This document shows, in pieces, positions 51,454 through 60,662 of a DNA stretch of 64,000 nucleotides; positions within the stretch are counted from its first letter, which is position 1; each line of letters opens with the position of its first letter. A program made the position numbers and the translations under genes. This stretch comes from Caballeronia sp. SL2Y3 (GTDB lineage: Bacteria; Pseudomonadota; Gammaproteobacteria; Burkholderiales; Burkholderiaceae): contig NZ_CP084261.1 in NCBI RefSeq assembly GCF_022879575.1, forward strand, positions 434,001 to 498,000, given 5' to 3'. The notes under the pieces were generated by a model that did not search any database, was not told the origin of the DNA, and worked only from the letters and a program-made list of their open reading frames with translations.

Positions 51454-52292
51454 CCGTATTGCTGCATATTTCCGATCCGCATTTCGGCACCGAGCGGCCC
51501 AAAGTCGTCGCGGCGCTGTTGCGTCTTGCCGAAGCCGTGCCGCCCGATGTCGTGATCCTGTCGGGCGACATCACGCAGCGGGCGCGCCGCTATCAGTTCG
51601 ACGAGGCGCGCGCCTTCATGAATACGTTCGGCGCGACGCCCGCCGTGGTCGTGCCGGGCAATCACGATATTCCGCTCTACGACGTGTTCACGCGGCTCGT
51701 GCGCCCGTACGCGAATCATCAACGCGCGTTCGGCGCGGAACTGGAGCCGTCGTTCGAATCGCGCGATGTGCTCGTGCTCGGCGTCAACACGACGCGGCCG
51801 TATCGCCACAAGGACGGCGAAGTGTCGATGCCGCAAATCCGGCGCGTCGCGGCGCGCCTGGAGGCGGCGAGCGCGGCTCAGTTGCGCGTCGTGGTCACGC
51901 ATCAGCCGGTGGCGGTCTCGCGCGCGAGCGACGAGACGAACCTGCTGCACGGGCGCGAGCGCGCGGTGCCGCGCTGGGCGCGCGCGGGCGCAGACCTGAT
52001 TCTCGGCGGACATATTCATCTGCCGTACGTGCTGCCGCTGCACGACACGTTCGCCGACCTGCCGCGCCGCCTATGGGCGGTGCAGGCGGGCACGGCGCTG
52101 TCGTCGCGCACGCGGGCGACCGTCGGCAATTCCGTGAACGTCATCCGCTACGCGTGCAACGCGACCGGGCGGCGCGCGCGCGTGGAACGCTGGGATTACG
52201 CGGAGCCGAGCGGCCGCTTCGAACAGCTTGCGAGTCATGATCTCGCGCTCGACAGTGCGCCGCAGGCTGCGGCGCTGACATCGGCCGAATGA
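51450..52292 (+). CDS. calcineurin-like metallophosphoesterase
   Basis: A 280-residue enzyme with the full metal-ligand set: HISDPHFGTE (D-x-H), LSGDITQRAR (GD), VVPGNHDIPL (GNHD), VVVTHQPV and LGGHIHLPY (GHxH). These define class III cyclic-nucleotide phosphodiesterase-like metallophosphoesterases. The substrate is unknown (cyclic nucleotide or lipid headgroup). The start overlaps the lipid-kinase stop by 4 bp, a conserved-looking pairing that could mean both act on one phospholipid or phosphomonoester. The membrane-protein gene follows after 40 bp. Confidence 0.9.
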   Translation: MTVLLHISDPHFGTERPKVVAALLRLAEAVPPDVVILSGDITQRARRYQFDEARAFMNTFGATPAVVVPGNHDIPLYDVFTRLVRPYANHQRAFGAELEPSFESRDVLVLGVNTTRPYRHKDGEVSMPQIRRVAARLEAASAAQLRVVVTHQPVAVSRASDETNLLHGRERAVPRWARAGADLILGGHIHLPYVLPLHDTFADLPRRLWAVQAGTALSSRTRATVGNSVNVIRYACNATGRRARVERWDYAEPSGRFEQLASHDLALDSAPQAAALTSAE

Positions 52293-52332
52293 AGCGCGCG
52301 CCTGAGACAATAGACGCCCGACAGGAGACGCC

Positions 52333-52722
52333 ATGAGTTTTGAACTGACGATGCTGGCCTGGACGCTCGTGCTCGCGCTGGTGCAAGTGCTGCTGCCGGC
52401 GCTCTTGCGCAACCGCGAGACCGGCATCCGCTACAACACCGGCCCGCGCGACGGCCCCGCGCCGCCGCCCGGCAAGCTCACCGCGCGTCTGATGCGCGCG
52501 CAGTCGAATCTCTTCGAGACGCTGCCGGTCTTCGCGGTGGCCGTGCTGATCGTTCACGTGACCGGGCGTGAGAACCCGCTCACGCACTACGGCGCGCTGG
52601 CCTACTTCATCGCGCGGGTGGTCTACGTGCCGCTGTACGCGGCGGGCGTGCCGTTTTTGCGCTCGCTTGCGTGGCTGGTGTCCGTGGTCGGCATCATTCA
52701 GATCCTCGTTCCCATCATTTAG
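52333..52722 (+). CDS. MAPEG family membrane protein
   Basis: A 129-residue integral membrane protein with four hydrophobic segments: MLAWTLVLALVQVLLPALL, LFETLPVFAVAVLIVHV, YGALAYFIARVVYVPLYAA and LAWLVSVVGIIQILVPI. The RAQSNLFETLPVF and RVVYVPLYAAG motifs are typical of MAPEG (eicosanoid/glutathione metabolism) homologues in proteobacteria. The bacterial role is unclear. Ribosome site GACAGGAG precedes ATG. It lies 12 bp before the esterase gene. Confidence 0.9.
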   Translation: MSFELTMLAWTLVLALVQVLLPALLRNRETGIRYNTGPRDGPAPPPGKLTARLMRAQSNLFETLPVFAVAVLIVHVTGRENPLTHYGALAYFIARVVYVPLYAAGVPFLRSLAWLVSVVGIIQILVPII

Positions 52723-52734
52723 AGAGAAGTGCAC

Positions 52735-53412
52735 ATGAGCGATTCACCGTCGGTCGTCGAAATCGAAACTGCGCCGAATCCCGAATTCGCCGTCATTCTG
52801 ATGCACGGCCTCGGCGCCGACGCGAACGACTTCGTGCCGCTCGTGCCCGAACTGCGCCTCGCCGATGCGCCTGCCGTGCGCTTCGTCTTTCCGAACGCGC
52901 CGGAGATTCCGGTCACGGCGAACAACGGCTACGTGATGCGCGCGTGGTACGACATTCTGTCGTTCGAGGGCATCAACCGGAAGGTGGACGAAGCGGGCAT
53001 CGAGGCGTCGGTCGAGCGCGTGCGGGCGTTGATCGCCGAGCAGAACGCGCGCGGCATTCCGACCGAGCGCATCTTTATCGCCGGCTTTTCGCAGGGCGGC
53101 GCGATGACGTATCACGCCGGTCTCACGCATCCGGAAAAGCTCGCGGGCCTGATCGTGCTGTCGGGCTATATCCCGTCGCCAGGTCTGATCGACGCCTCGA
53201 TCAGCGAAGGCAACCGCGCCGCGCCGGTGTTCGCCGCGCACGGCAGCTTCGACGACGTGCTCGACGTGCGGCTCGGCGAGGAAGCGTGCGAGTTCGCGCG
53301 CGGCCACGGTTGCGCCGTGGACTGGCACGCGTACCCGATGGCGCATACGGTCTGCATGGAAGAGGTCGAAGCGCTGCGGGCGTGGTTCGCGGCGCGGCTT
53401 ACCGGCCGTTGA
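52735..53412 (+). CDS. carboxylesterase / phospholipase-type alpha/beta hydrolase
   Basis: A 225-residue serine esterase of the phospholipase/carboxylesterase family (EstB-like). Features: AVILMHGLGADANDFVPLV (oxyanion loop), FVFPNAPEIPVTANNGYVMRAWYDI, nucleophile elbow GFSQGGAM, the acid in HGSFDDVLDV and the histidine in YPMAHTVCMEE. These match small esterases that hydrolyse short acyl esters or deacylate proteins. ATG 52735 follows AGAGAGAAG. It converges with the kinase gene at 53399, overlapping by 14 bp. Confidence 0.92.
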   Translation: MSDSPSVVEIETAPNPEFAVILMHGLGADANDFVPLVPELRLADAPAVRFVFPNAPEIPVTANNGYVMRAWYDILSFEGINRKVDEAGIEASVERVRALIAEQNARGIPTERIFIAGFSQGGAMTYHAGLTHPEKLAGLIVLSGYIPSPGLIDASISEGNRAAPVFAAHGSFDDVLDVRLGEEACEFARGHGCAVDWHAYPMAHTVCMEEVEALRAWFAARLTGR

Positions 53413-55408
53413 ACGCGTCCGCCTCGATCATCGACACCATGCCGCGACGCAGCTCGGCCGGGCTCACCGGCTTGCTCAGCACGTCGTGGTCGCAGGCGAG
53501 CGGCACGATGGTCGCCGCCGGCTCGCCCGTCACGACGAGGCAAGGGCACGCGCGCCCGAGCTTGCGCGCGCCGAGCATCGCGACTTCGCGGGCGGTTTTC
53601 GCATCGCCCAAGCGGTAGTCGGTGATGATGAGATCGGGAAAGCGTTCGATGGTCGCGAGCATCGCTTCGTATTCTTCGAACGTCGCGGCGGAGTCGTAGA
53701 GCACGCCCCATTGCGAAAGCAGCGCCTCGGTGGAGGCGCGCACGAGACCGTCGTCTTCCACGAGCAGCACATAGCGCCCGTCCAGTTGCGCCGCTTCGGC
53801 GGCTTCGGAGCGCGCCGGCGCGCGCGCGGACGGCTGATCGGGCGACGGCCCGCATAGCGGAATATCCACGGAGAAGCGCGAGCCGCGTCCTTCGGCGGAC
53901 TTCAGTTCGATGCGGTGTTCGTCGAGCATCGAGATCACCGCATTCACGATCGACAGGCCGAGCCCCAGCCCCTTGTCGCGATCCTGCTCCGGGTTGTCGA
54001 CCTGAAAGAACGGCTGAAAAATGGCGTCGAAGTAATCCGCCGGTATGCCGATGCCGTTGTCGAGCACGTCGATACGCGCGCGCGTCGGCGAGCGCACCAC
54101 GCCGACGATCACCGTCGGCTTCGCGCGCTTGGCGGTATCCGCGTACTTGATGCCGTTCGACACCAGATTCGCCACCGCGCGGCCGAGCCAGTGCGCGTCG
54201 CTGCGCACGCATACGACATCGTCTTTCGGCAGGCGCAGGCGCAAGTCCACGCCACGGCTCCTGGCGAACGGGCGCAACTGCTCGGCGGCTTCCTCGACGA
54301 TCTCGCGGACATCGAATACGTGATAGCGCGGCACGACGCGCCCCGATTCCAGCCGCGACAAGTCCAGCACGGCGTTCAGGAGGCGCGCGAGAATCACCGA
54401 CGAGCGCCCGCATTCGTTGATGAGGCGCTCGGCCTGATCGAATTCCTCGTTGCGAATGGCTTCGGCGGCCGCTTGCAGGAAGAGATTGAGCGCGTGCATC
54501 GGCTGCCGCAGGTCGTGCGTCGCGGCGGCGAGGAAGTTGGATTTCTCGCGGCTCGCCGTCTGCGCGGCGATCATTTGCTGTTCGCGCAGCGCGAGCAGCG
54601 CGTTGGTCTTCGTCTCCTGATCCTTCTTCGCGATTTCCAGTTCGCGATTCTTGCGTTCCAGCGAGCCGTTCGCGCCGCGCAGTTCGTCGTTGAGCGACGC
54701 CAGCGCGCGCTCGGCCAGATACCGTTCCCGCGACACGCGCTCGGCGTGCGCACAGACGCCGTGCCCGACCACCACGACGTTGAACATATAAAAGAGCCCG
54801 GCGAAGAAATCCTCCGCGTTGAGCAGCCCGACCGTGATCTGCAGGAAGACGACGGAGGCCATCGTGATGACGCCGACCATCAGCGCGGCGCGCGAACGCA
54901 GATAGAAGAAGCTGAACTGAAAGAAGAGCGCGAGGTACAGGCCGATGAAGTACTGCGTGTAGTTATACGGCGCGGGCGTGATCGCCACCATCGTCAGGAT
55001 GAGGCAGAGCAGGCCGTAAATGCCGGTGAGGATGACGCGGTGCGCCGTCGCGTGCGAGCGAAACGACGGCCGCAGCACCAGAAAGCCGACGCAGATCAGG
55101 AGCGCGACGCCGGCGAAGCGCAGCGTCAAAATGTCCGCGAGCCGCACGTTGAGCGCCTTGTTGCCGCGCACGAAGCTGAAATCCCACCACAGAAAGCACG
55201 TCCAGATGACGAGCGCGAGCAGCGCCGACGCGCGCCGGAACGCGCAGAACCGCTGGCTGTGGTCCTCCAGAAACTGCGCTTCGAGCGCGGCGTCGGAGAA
55301 GGGCGCCGGAATCGACAAGTTGCGCACGAGACTCGCGCCGGCTTCGCGGGCGGCGGCGGTCAGGATTCCTTCAGCGCGCACGGAGGCGGCGCGTGGCGGG
55401 ACGGCCAT
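53399..55408 (-). CDS. membrane hybrid histidine kinase
   Basis: A 669-residue sensor with about six membrane helices in the first ~220 residues and no large periplasmic loop, so it may sense a membrane or intracellular signal. A coiled-coil linker (YLAERALASLNDELRGANGSLERKNRELEIAKKDQETKTNALLALREQQ region) leads to the kinase domain: phospho-His in FLAAATHDLRQPMHALNLFL, N box ANLVSNGIKYAD, G boxes DNGIGIP and GLGLGLSIV. The C-terminal receiver (VLLVEDDGLVRAST, ITDYRLGD) lacks an output domain. The THDLRQP box belongs to a group of bacterial hybrid kinases often paired with LuxR-type regulators, none of which is nearby. Confidence 0.9.
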   Translation of the reverse strand: MAVPPRAASVRAEGILTAAAREAGASLVRNLSIPAPFSDAALEAQFLEDHSQRFCAFRRASALLALVIWTCFLWWDFSFVRGNKALNVRLADILTLRFAGVALLICVGFLVLRPSFRSHATAHRVILTGIYGLLCLILTMVAITPAPYNYTQYFIGLYLALFFQFSFFYLRSRAALMVGVITMASVVFLQITVGLLNAEDFFAGLFYMFNVVVVGHGVCAHAERVSRERYLAERALASLNDELRGANGSLERKNRELEIAKKDQETKTNALLALREQQMIAAQTASREKSNFLAAATHDLRQPMHALNLFLQAAAEAIRNEEFDQAERLINECGRSSVILARLLNAVLDLSRLESGRVVPRYHVFDVREIVEEAAEQLRPFARSRGVDLRLRLPKDDVVCVRSDAHWLGRAVANLVSNGIKYADTAKRAKPTVIVGVVRSPTRARIDVLDNGIGIPADYFDAIFQPFFQVDNPEQDRDKGLGLGLSIVNAVISMLDEHRIELKSAEGRGSRFSVDIPLCGPSPDQPSARAPARSEAAEAAQLDGRYVLLVEDDGLVRASTEALLSQWGVLYDSAATFEEYEAMLATIERFPDLIITDYRLGDAKTAREVAMLGARKLGRACPCLVVTGEPAATIVPLACDHDVLSKPVSPAELRRGMVSMIEADAFNGR

Positions 55409-55658
55409 CGTCGGGATCTCGAAAGAGCGGTGCAGGGGAGGTTAACTACTTTAAATGAAGGCTGCCATGTGGCAACGCCTTTTTTGCGCGCCGATCTGCT
55501 GGCGGGCGGCAAAAAGTGCGGTCTCGCGGATCGCGATTGCTTTTCGGGAGCGCAGAAAGCCGAACGGCGAGCGGACCGATGGTTATCGCTTGCCGCTCGC
55601 CGTTTCGAAGGACAGCCGTGACCGATCCCCGCGCTCGAGCGCGGTACCAGCCGATCAC

Positions 55659-55817
55659 TTACGACTTCGGTTTCGCTTTCGTGGTGCGCTTGCCGACGCT
55701 CATTTCCTTCGCGCTCGCGGTCTTCGCGGTGTTCGCCTTGGTGCCGGCGGTTTTCTTGCGGCTCGACATTTCCGTGTCGGCGGGGTGGCTCGCTTGAGCC
55801 TTACGCGGGGATGGCAT
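55659..55817 (-). CDS. small basic Lys/Ala-rich protein
   Basis: A 52-residue protein made of Lys, Ala, Thr and Ser with repeated KxxK/KTA units (SSRKKTAGTKANTAKTASAKE and KRTTKAKPKS). The composition resembles H1-like or other nucleic-acid-binding tails. It has a perfect Shine-Dalgarno (AAGGAGGT, 5 nt before ATG), which strongly supports translation. No hydrophobic segment or known family. It stands alone between the hybrid kinase and the Hsp70 genes. Confidence 0.65.
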   Translation of the reverse strand: MPSPRKAQASHPADTEMSSRKKTAGTKANTAKTASAKEMSVGKRTTKAKPKS

Positions 55818-55958
55818 GGTGGACCTCCTTCAGTGAGTGTCGAAGCGACACACTGATAACCTTAGGACGCGTGCGGCCGCTATTCAAGCGATGACGAGTC
55901 CGAGCGCGCCAAATCGCTTCTGAGAGCGAAGCAATTGCACGCGCCGGGCTCGGGCCGT

Positions 55959-58778
55959 TCAGCCGATGAGCTTCAGCCCCGCCGGCAAGGTCTCGCCGAA
56001 CACGCGGCCTTCGTCGGCGCGATCGAGCGCGACGGTCTCGCTCACCATCGCGATCCACGATTGCGCGGCGCCTTGCGTCGTGAGCCGTTCGATGACGGCC
56101 GCGCGCACGTCGTCCGCGACATCGCGCGAGCGGTCGCCGGTCATGCGCGCGATCTGCACCGCCGCGAACGCCGCAGGCTCGACCTTCTTCCAGTCGAGCG
56201 CGAGGATCGCATGGAGCCAGCGCGCGGCGACCTCCGGCGGCACGACGCCATGCGCGCTGCCATAGAACGGCTGCCGCGCGCCGATGCGCCCGACCGCCCA
56301 CCAGCTTTGCAGATTCTCCGAAGGCTTCTTCAGGCGCGTGAGCAGCCACTCGCCGACCTCGATCTTGCGCTCGACCGGCACGCGTTCGAGCGATGCCGCG
56401 AGCCGCACCATGTCCTCGTAGCCCGCGCGCGCCGCGCCCGCCGCGCGCCGATAGCGGCTCGTGCCGGGCGGCTGGAGCACGAAAGCCATGTCGTCGAGCA
56501 GACGCAGTTGCGCCGCTTCGTCGAGCCCGCCCGCCGCGCGCCGCCAGAGCGTCCACCATTCCGACCAGATCTGGTTCTCGTTGACGTACTGGATGCCTTG
56601 ATCGAAGAGCGTCCACAACTGCTCGACGCGCCATTCGTCGAGCGGATGCCCGAAGCCGGGACGCATCGCATAGCCCGCGAGGTTGAGCCACAGGCGTTCG
56701 TGGTCGGCGCTGCGCCGACGCTTCTTCGCCCGGTCCCACAGCGCGCCGAAGAGTTCACGCAGTACCACGATGTCCCATGTGTCGCGCGGCCCGAGCGCCT
56801 GTTCGAGTTGCGCGCGCAGCCGTTTCACTTCCTTCGGGGCGACGTCCTGCGCGCGCGTGCCGAAAGTGCGGTCGATCAGTTCGATGGCTTTCGGCAGCGC
56901 CGGATGCGTCTCTCCGGCGGCGGCATCGCCCTTCGGTTCCTCGCGGCGCAGTTGGAATTCGAGCAGCCAGCGTTGCGCGGGATCGTCCGTGGCGATGCAG
57001 TGCATCTCCAGCGTGCCGACTTCCGTCAGCGATGTCGTGAGCTGCACCGGCGTCTCGCTCGGCTTGCCGGCGTTGGCGTGGCCGCGCGGATCGACGACCG
57101 TCGCGATCGGCGGCAGTCGCACGAAGTCGCCGCCTGCAGCGCTCACATCGGCGATTTCGCCAGCCCGGTACGCGGTATCCGCGACCGACGAGACGAGGTG
57201 AAAGCGCACCGGCGCGCCGAGCCGCAGCGCGAAGGTGCGATCGGCGAGATGGATCGCCTGGCCTTCTTCGGTGCCGCGCGGCAGCACGCAGACGCCGCGC
57301 GACGCGTCGCCGTCTTCGTCGAGCAGCAGGAAGTAGCTGCGCGCCGAACCGCCGCCGATCTTCGGCGCGTGGCCCGCGCGCGCAAGCGCATAGGCGACCG
57401 CGCCGCGCGCGACGGCCACGTCCGGGTCGTCGTTGGCGAGCACGTGCACCGGCTCGCCGCGCCAGCGGCCGAGCGTATCGGCGACGCGTTTCGCCAGCGG
57501 CGCAGCGCGAAAGACGCCGCCGTTCAACAGCAGCGTGTCGGGAACGGGAAGGGCGTCATCGGCTTTCGAAGCTTCGCGCAACGCTTCGCGCGAAGGCGTC
57601 GCGTGCTGCGCGAGAAACGCCGCGACGTGGCGCGTGATCGCCGGATCGCTGGCATAAGGCAGCCCGAATTCGACGATGCCGGCGCGCGTGCGCCCCGGCC
57701 GCTCGTTCTCGGACACGAGCGGAAAGAAGCCCTCGACGATGATCCGTTCGATCTCTTCGCGCGTCACCTCCGCCGAGCGCGCGCCGCCGATCAGCTTCGA
57801 TCCCGCGCCGAGCAGCGTGATGGACGCGGACGCGGGCGCGTTCTCGCCGAGCAACTGTTCCTTGGCGGCGCGGCACCGCTCGACCAGTTGCGACAGCCGC
57901 GCCGCCGACAGCCGTCCGTCGCCGCCCGCGAGCTGCTTCTCGACGAGATGCGCAAGGGCGAGGTCCATGTTGTCGCCGCCGAGCATCAAGTGATTGCCGA
58001 CGCCGATGCGCGTGAGACGCGGCTCTTCGCCGTCGCCGGCTTCGACCTGAATGAGCGTGAGATCGGTCGTGCCGCCGCCGACGTCGCAGATCAGCACGAG
58101 GCGCGTCTCCGCGAGTTCGTCGCCGAGCGTCTCGCGGTGGTGAAAGAGCCAGTCGTAGAACGCGGCCTGCGGTTCTTCGAGAAGCCGCAGCGCGTGAAGC
58201 CCGGCCATGCGCGCTGCTTCGACGGTGAGGGCGCGCGCGCCTTCATCGAAGGAAGCGGGCACGGTGAGCACGATGTCCTGCGCTTCCAGCGGCGCGTCGG
58301 GGAACTGCTGGTTCCACGCGGCGCGCACGTGCGCGAGATAGCTCGCGCTCGCGGCGACGGGCGAGATCTTGGCGACATCGTCGCTTGCGCCCCAGGGCAG
58401 AATCGGCGCGACGCGATCCACCGATGCATGCGAGAGCCAGCTTTTCGCGCTCGACACGAGCCGCCCCGGCACCTGCGCGCCGAGATGGCGAGCGAGGCGG
58501 CCGATAACCGCGGGCGGCTCGGTCGCCGAAGCCGGCGGCCACGGCAATTGCACGTCGCCCGGCGCGAGTTCGCCCCGCGCGGGGTGATACCGCAGCGACG
58601 GCAGCAGCGGCTGCGCGGCCACTTCGCCGGGACCGACGAGCTGCTCGACCGGAAACACGCGGATATCGTTCGAGCCGGCCTCGGCATAGGCGACGACGGT
58701 ATTGCTCGTCCCGAGGTCGATGCCGACGCGATACCGCGCGCCCGACGCCGCCGACGGCTTCTTCTTGCGCGCCGACAC
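55959..58778 (-). CDS. Hsp70-family protein with DUF3731 C-terminal region
   Basis: A 939-residue DnaK-like protein. The N-terminal actin-type ATPase spans ~1-560: VGIDLGTSNTVVAYAE (phosphate 1), LICDVGGGTTDLTLIQVE (phosphate 2), GGDNMDLALAHLVE and LLNGGVFRAAPLAKRV. The remaining ~380 residues match DUF3731 rather than the usual peptide-binding domain, with Trp/Arg-rich helices (WNIVVLRELFGALWDRAKKRRRSADHERLWLNLAGYAMRPGFGHP region). It directly abuts the second Hsp70 gene (no gap). Client and cochaperones are unknown. Confidence 0.9.
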   Translation of the reverse strand: MSARKKKPSAASGARYRVGIDLGTSNTVVAYAEAGSNDIRVFPVEQLVGPGEVAAQPLLPSLRYHPARGELAPGDVQLPWPPASATEPPAVIGRLARHLGAQVPGRLVSSAKSWLSHASVDRVAPILPWGASDDVAKISPVAASASYLAHVRAAWNQQFPDAPLEAQDIVLTVPASFDEGARALTVEAARMAGLHALRLLEEPQAAFYDWLFHHRETLGDELAETRLVLICDVGGGTTDLTLIQVEAGDGEEPRLTRIGVGNHLMLGGDNMDLALAHLVEKQLAGGDGRLSAARLSQLVERCRAAKEQLLGENAPASASITLLGAGSKLIGGARSAEVTREEIERIIVEGFFPLVSENERPGRTRAGIVEFGLPYASDPAITRHVAAFLAQHATPSREALREASKADDALPVPDTLLLNGGVFRAAPLAKRVADTLGRWRGEPVHVLANDDPDVAVARGAVAYALARAGHAPKIGGGSARSYFLLLDEDGDASRGVCVLPRGTEEGQAIHLADRTFALRLGAPVRFHLVSSVADTAYRAGEIADVSAAGGDFVRLPPIATVVDPRGHANAGKPSETPVQLTTSLTEVGTLEMHCIATDDPAQRWLLEFQLRREEPKGDAAAGETHPALPKAIELIDRTFGTRAQDVAPKEVKRLRAQLEQALGPRDTWDIVVLRELFGALWDRAKKRRRSADHERLWLNLAGYAMRPGFGHPLDEWRVEQLWTLFDQGIQYVNENQIWSEWWTLWRRAAGGLDEAAQLRLLDDMAFVLQPPGTSRYRRAAGAARAGYEDMVRLAASLERVPVERKIEVGEWLLTRLKKPSENLQSWWAVGRIGARQPFYGSAHGVVPPEVAARWLHAILALDWKKVEPAAFAAVQIARMTGDRSRDVADDVRAAVIERLTTQGAAQSWIAMVSETVALDRADEGRVFGETLPAGLKLIG

Positions 58779-60662
58779 TTACAGGCCCGCGCCGTGATCC
58801 GCGCTTGCGCTGCCGCGCACGTCGAACTCGACCTTCCAGCGTTCCTGCGAGCCGCGCGGGACCGCTTCGAGTTCCAGCGTGCCGGCTTCCGTCACGCGCG
58901 CGTGCAGCTTGACCGGCACGACTTCGCCCGGCGTGCGCCCTTCGGACGGCAGCGATGCTTCGATCTCTTCCAGTTCCTGCAATTCGTCCGGCTGCCAGTA
59001 ATCGAGCAGCGTGCCGACCTGATCCTGCCTGCGCACCGACGAGCCGAAGAAGCGGAAATGCACCGGCTCCCCGACGACCAGCCCGAACTCCTGCGCCGGC
59101 AATGCCGCGTCGGTGCCTTCCTCCATGCCGAACGGCGCGACGCACAGCGCGGACACTGGCGGCTCCAGGCCGGGCACGGCGGGCATCGCTGATTCCACCG
59201 CCACGTAATACGCCCGCGCCGTGCCGCCGCGGATGCGCACGCCCTTGCCGCGACGCACGTAGCCGTAATAGGCCGCGCCGCGCGCCACCGCGAGGTCCAG
59301 GTCCGCGCCTTCGAGCAGCCGCGCGGGCGGCGCGTTCTCGGCAGCGAGCCACGCGTTGAGCGTCGTCATCACGCGTTCGACCAGCAAGTGCGACTTGAAC
59401 ACGCCGCCGTTGAACAGCACGGCGGTGGGATGCAGGAGCGTCGCGCCGGGCGGCACGTCGCGCTGGATGCCCTCGACTTCGGCAAGCGCGTTCACTTGCC
59501 GGCCGAGGAACGCGGCCAGATGGCGCGTGACGGCCGCATCCTGTGCGTACGGCAGCCCGAGTTGCGTGAGACCGACCCGAGCGCGCGCCACCGGGCGGGC
59601 GGACGCGTCCACTTGCGGGAAGAAACCTTCGAGCAGAATCTGCGTGAGCTCGGCGCGCGTGAGCTCGGTGCGCAGAGATCCGCCGATCAGCTTCGAGCCG
59701 CGGCTCGGCACGACGAGCGGCACGGTGTCGGTATTGGGATCGGAGAGCAGCGTTTCCTTGGCCGAGCGGCACGCGTAGGTCAGCGCGCGCAATTGCCACG
59801 GATCGGCCTGCGTGCCTTGAGTGGCGAGCTTGCGAGCGACGACGTGCGCGAGCGCCAGGTCCATGTTGTCGCCGCCGAGCAGAATATGCTCGCCGACCGC
59901 CACGCGATGCAATTCCAGATTGCCTTCGCGCTCGACCACCGCGATCAGCGACAAGTCGGTCGTGCCGCCGCCTACATCGACGACGAGAATCACGTCGCCC
60001 ACCTTCACCTGCTTGCGCCAGCCGCCGCCCGACTTCTGAATCCAGCTATAGAGTGCCGCTTGCGGTTCTTCGAGCAGCGTCATGCGCGCATAGCCCGCGG
60101 CGGCCGCCGCTTCGGCCGTGAGCTCGCGGGCGGCGGGATCGAACGAGGCGGGGATCGTCACCGTGACGTCCTGCTGATCGAACGGCGCGTCCGGATGCGC
60201 GTGGTTCCACGCCTCGCGCAAATGCGTCAGATAGCGCACCGAGCTTTCCAGCGGCGACACGCGCTCGACTTCCTCGGGCGCGTCGGCCGGAAGGATCGCG
60301 GCGCGCCGGTCCACGCCGGGGTGGCACAGCCAGCTTTTCGCGCTCGACACGAGCCGGATGGGCGTGCCCGCGCCGCGACTGCGCGCCAGTTCGCCGACGA
60401 TGAACGGCCGCTCCTGCGTCCACGGCAGCGTCAGGTCGCCGGGCGCGAGTTCGTTCGGATGCGGCAAGTAGAGGAACGACGGCAGCAGATCGCGCTCCTC
60501 GGCGGCGCCGGGCGCGGTCAGCTGGGCGACGGACAGCACGCCCTGCGCGGTTTTCTCGCCGTCGCTCGCGGACAAATCCACGTACGACAGCGCGCAATGC
60601 GTCGTGCCGAGATCGACGCCGATCGAATAGCGCGGCGTGTTTTGCTGGTCGAAGTCGCTCAT
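58779..60662 (-). CDS. Hsp70-family protein (short DnaK-like)
   Basis: A 627-residue Hsp70-like ATPase: IGVDLGTTHCALSYVD, VTIPASFDPAARELTAEAA, ILVVDVGGGTTDLSLIAV, GEHILLGGDNMDLALAHVV and LFNGGVFKSHLLVERV. It lacks the DUF3731 tail of its neighbour, so the two differ in their C-terminal halves. It overlaps the DUF2760 gene by 4 bp (ATGA) upstream and touches the DUF3731 Hsp70 gene downstream, forming a three-gene operon found in many proteobacteria. The DnaJ partner is not apparent in the window. Confidence 0.9.
   Translation of the reverse strand: MSDFDQQNTPRYSIGVDLGTTHCALSYVDLSASDGEKTAQGVLSVAQLTAPGAAEERDLLPSFLYLPHPNELAPGDLTLPWTQERPFIVGELARSRGAGTPIRLVSSAKSWLCHPGVDRRAAILPADAPEEVERVSPLESSVRYLTHLREAWNHAHPDAPFDQQDVTVTIPASFDPAARELTAEAAAAAGYARMTLLEEPQAALYSWIQKSGGGWRKQVKVGDVILVVDVGGGTTDLSLIAVVEREGNLELHRVAVGEHILLGGDNMDLALAHVVARKLATQGTQADPWQLRALTYACRSAKETLLSDPNTDTVPLVVPSRGSKLIGGSLRTELTRAELTQILLEGFFPQVDASARPVARARVGLTQLGLPYAQDAAVTRHLAAFLGRQVNALAEVEGIQRDVPPGATLLHPTAVLFNGGVFKSHLLVERVMTTLNAWLAAENAPPARLLEGADLDLAVARGAAYYGYVRRGKGVRIRGGTARAYYVAVESAMPAVPGLEPPVSALCVAPFGMEEGTDAALPAQEFGLVVGEPVHFRFFGSSVRRQDQVGTLLDYWQPDELQELEEIEASLPSEGRTPGEVVPVKLHARVTEAGTLELEAVPRGSQERWKVEFDVRGSASADHGAGL

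Noticed and set aside
55935..59192. A 1085-codon open frame on the + strand opposite the Hsp70 gene
   Set aside because: It is antisense to a clear Hsp70/DUF3731 gene, its translation is Arg/Ala-rich and has no domain. In high-GC DNA the opposite strand of a coding region is often open.
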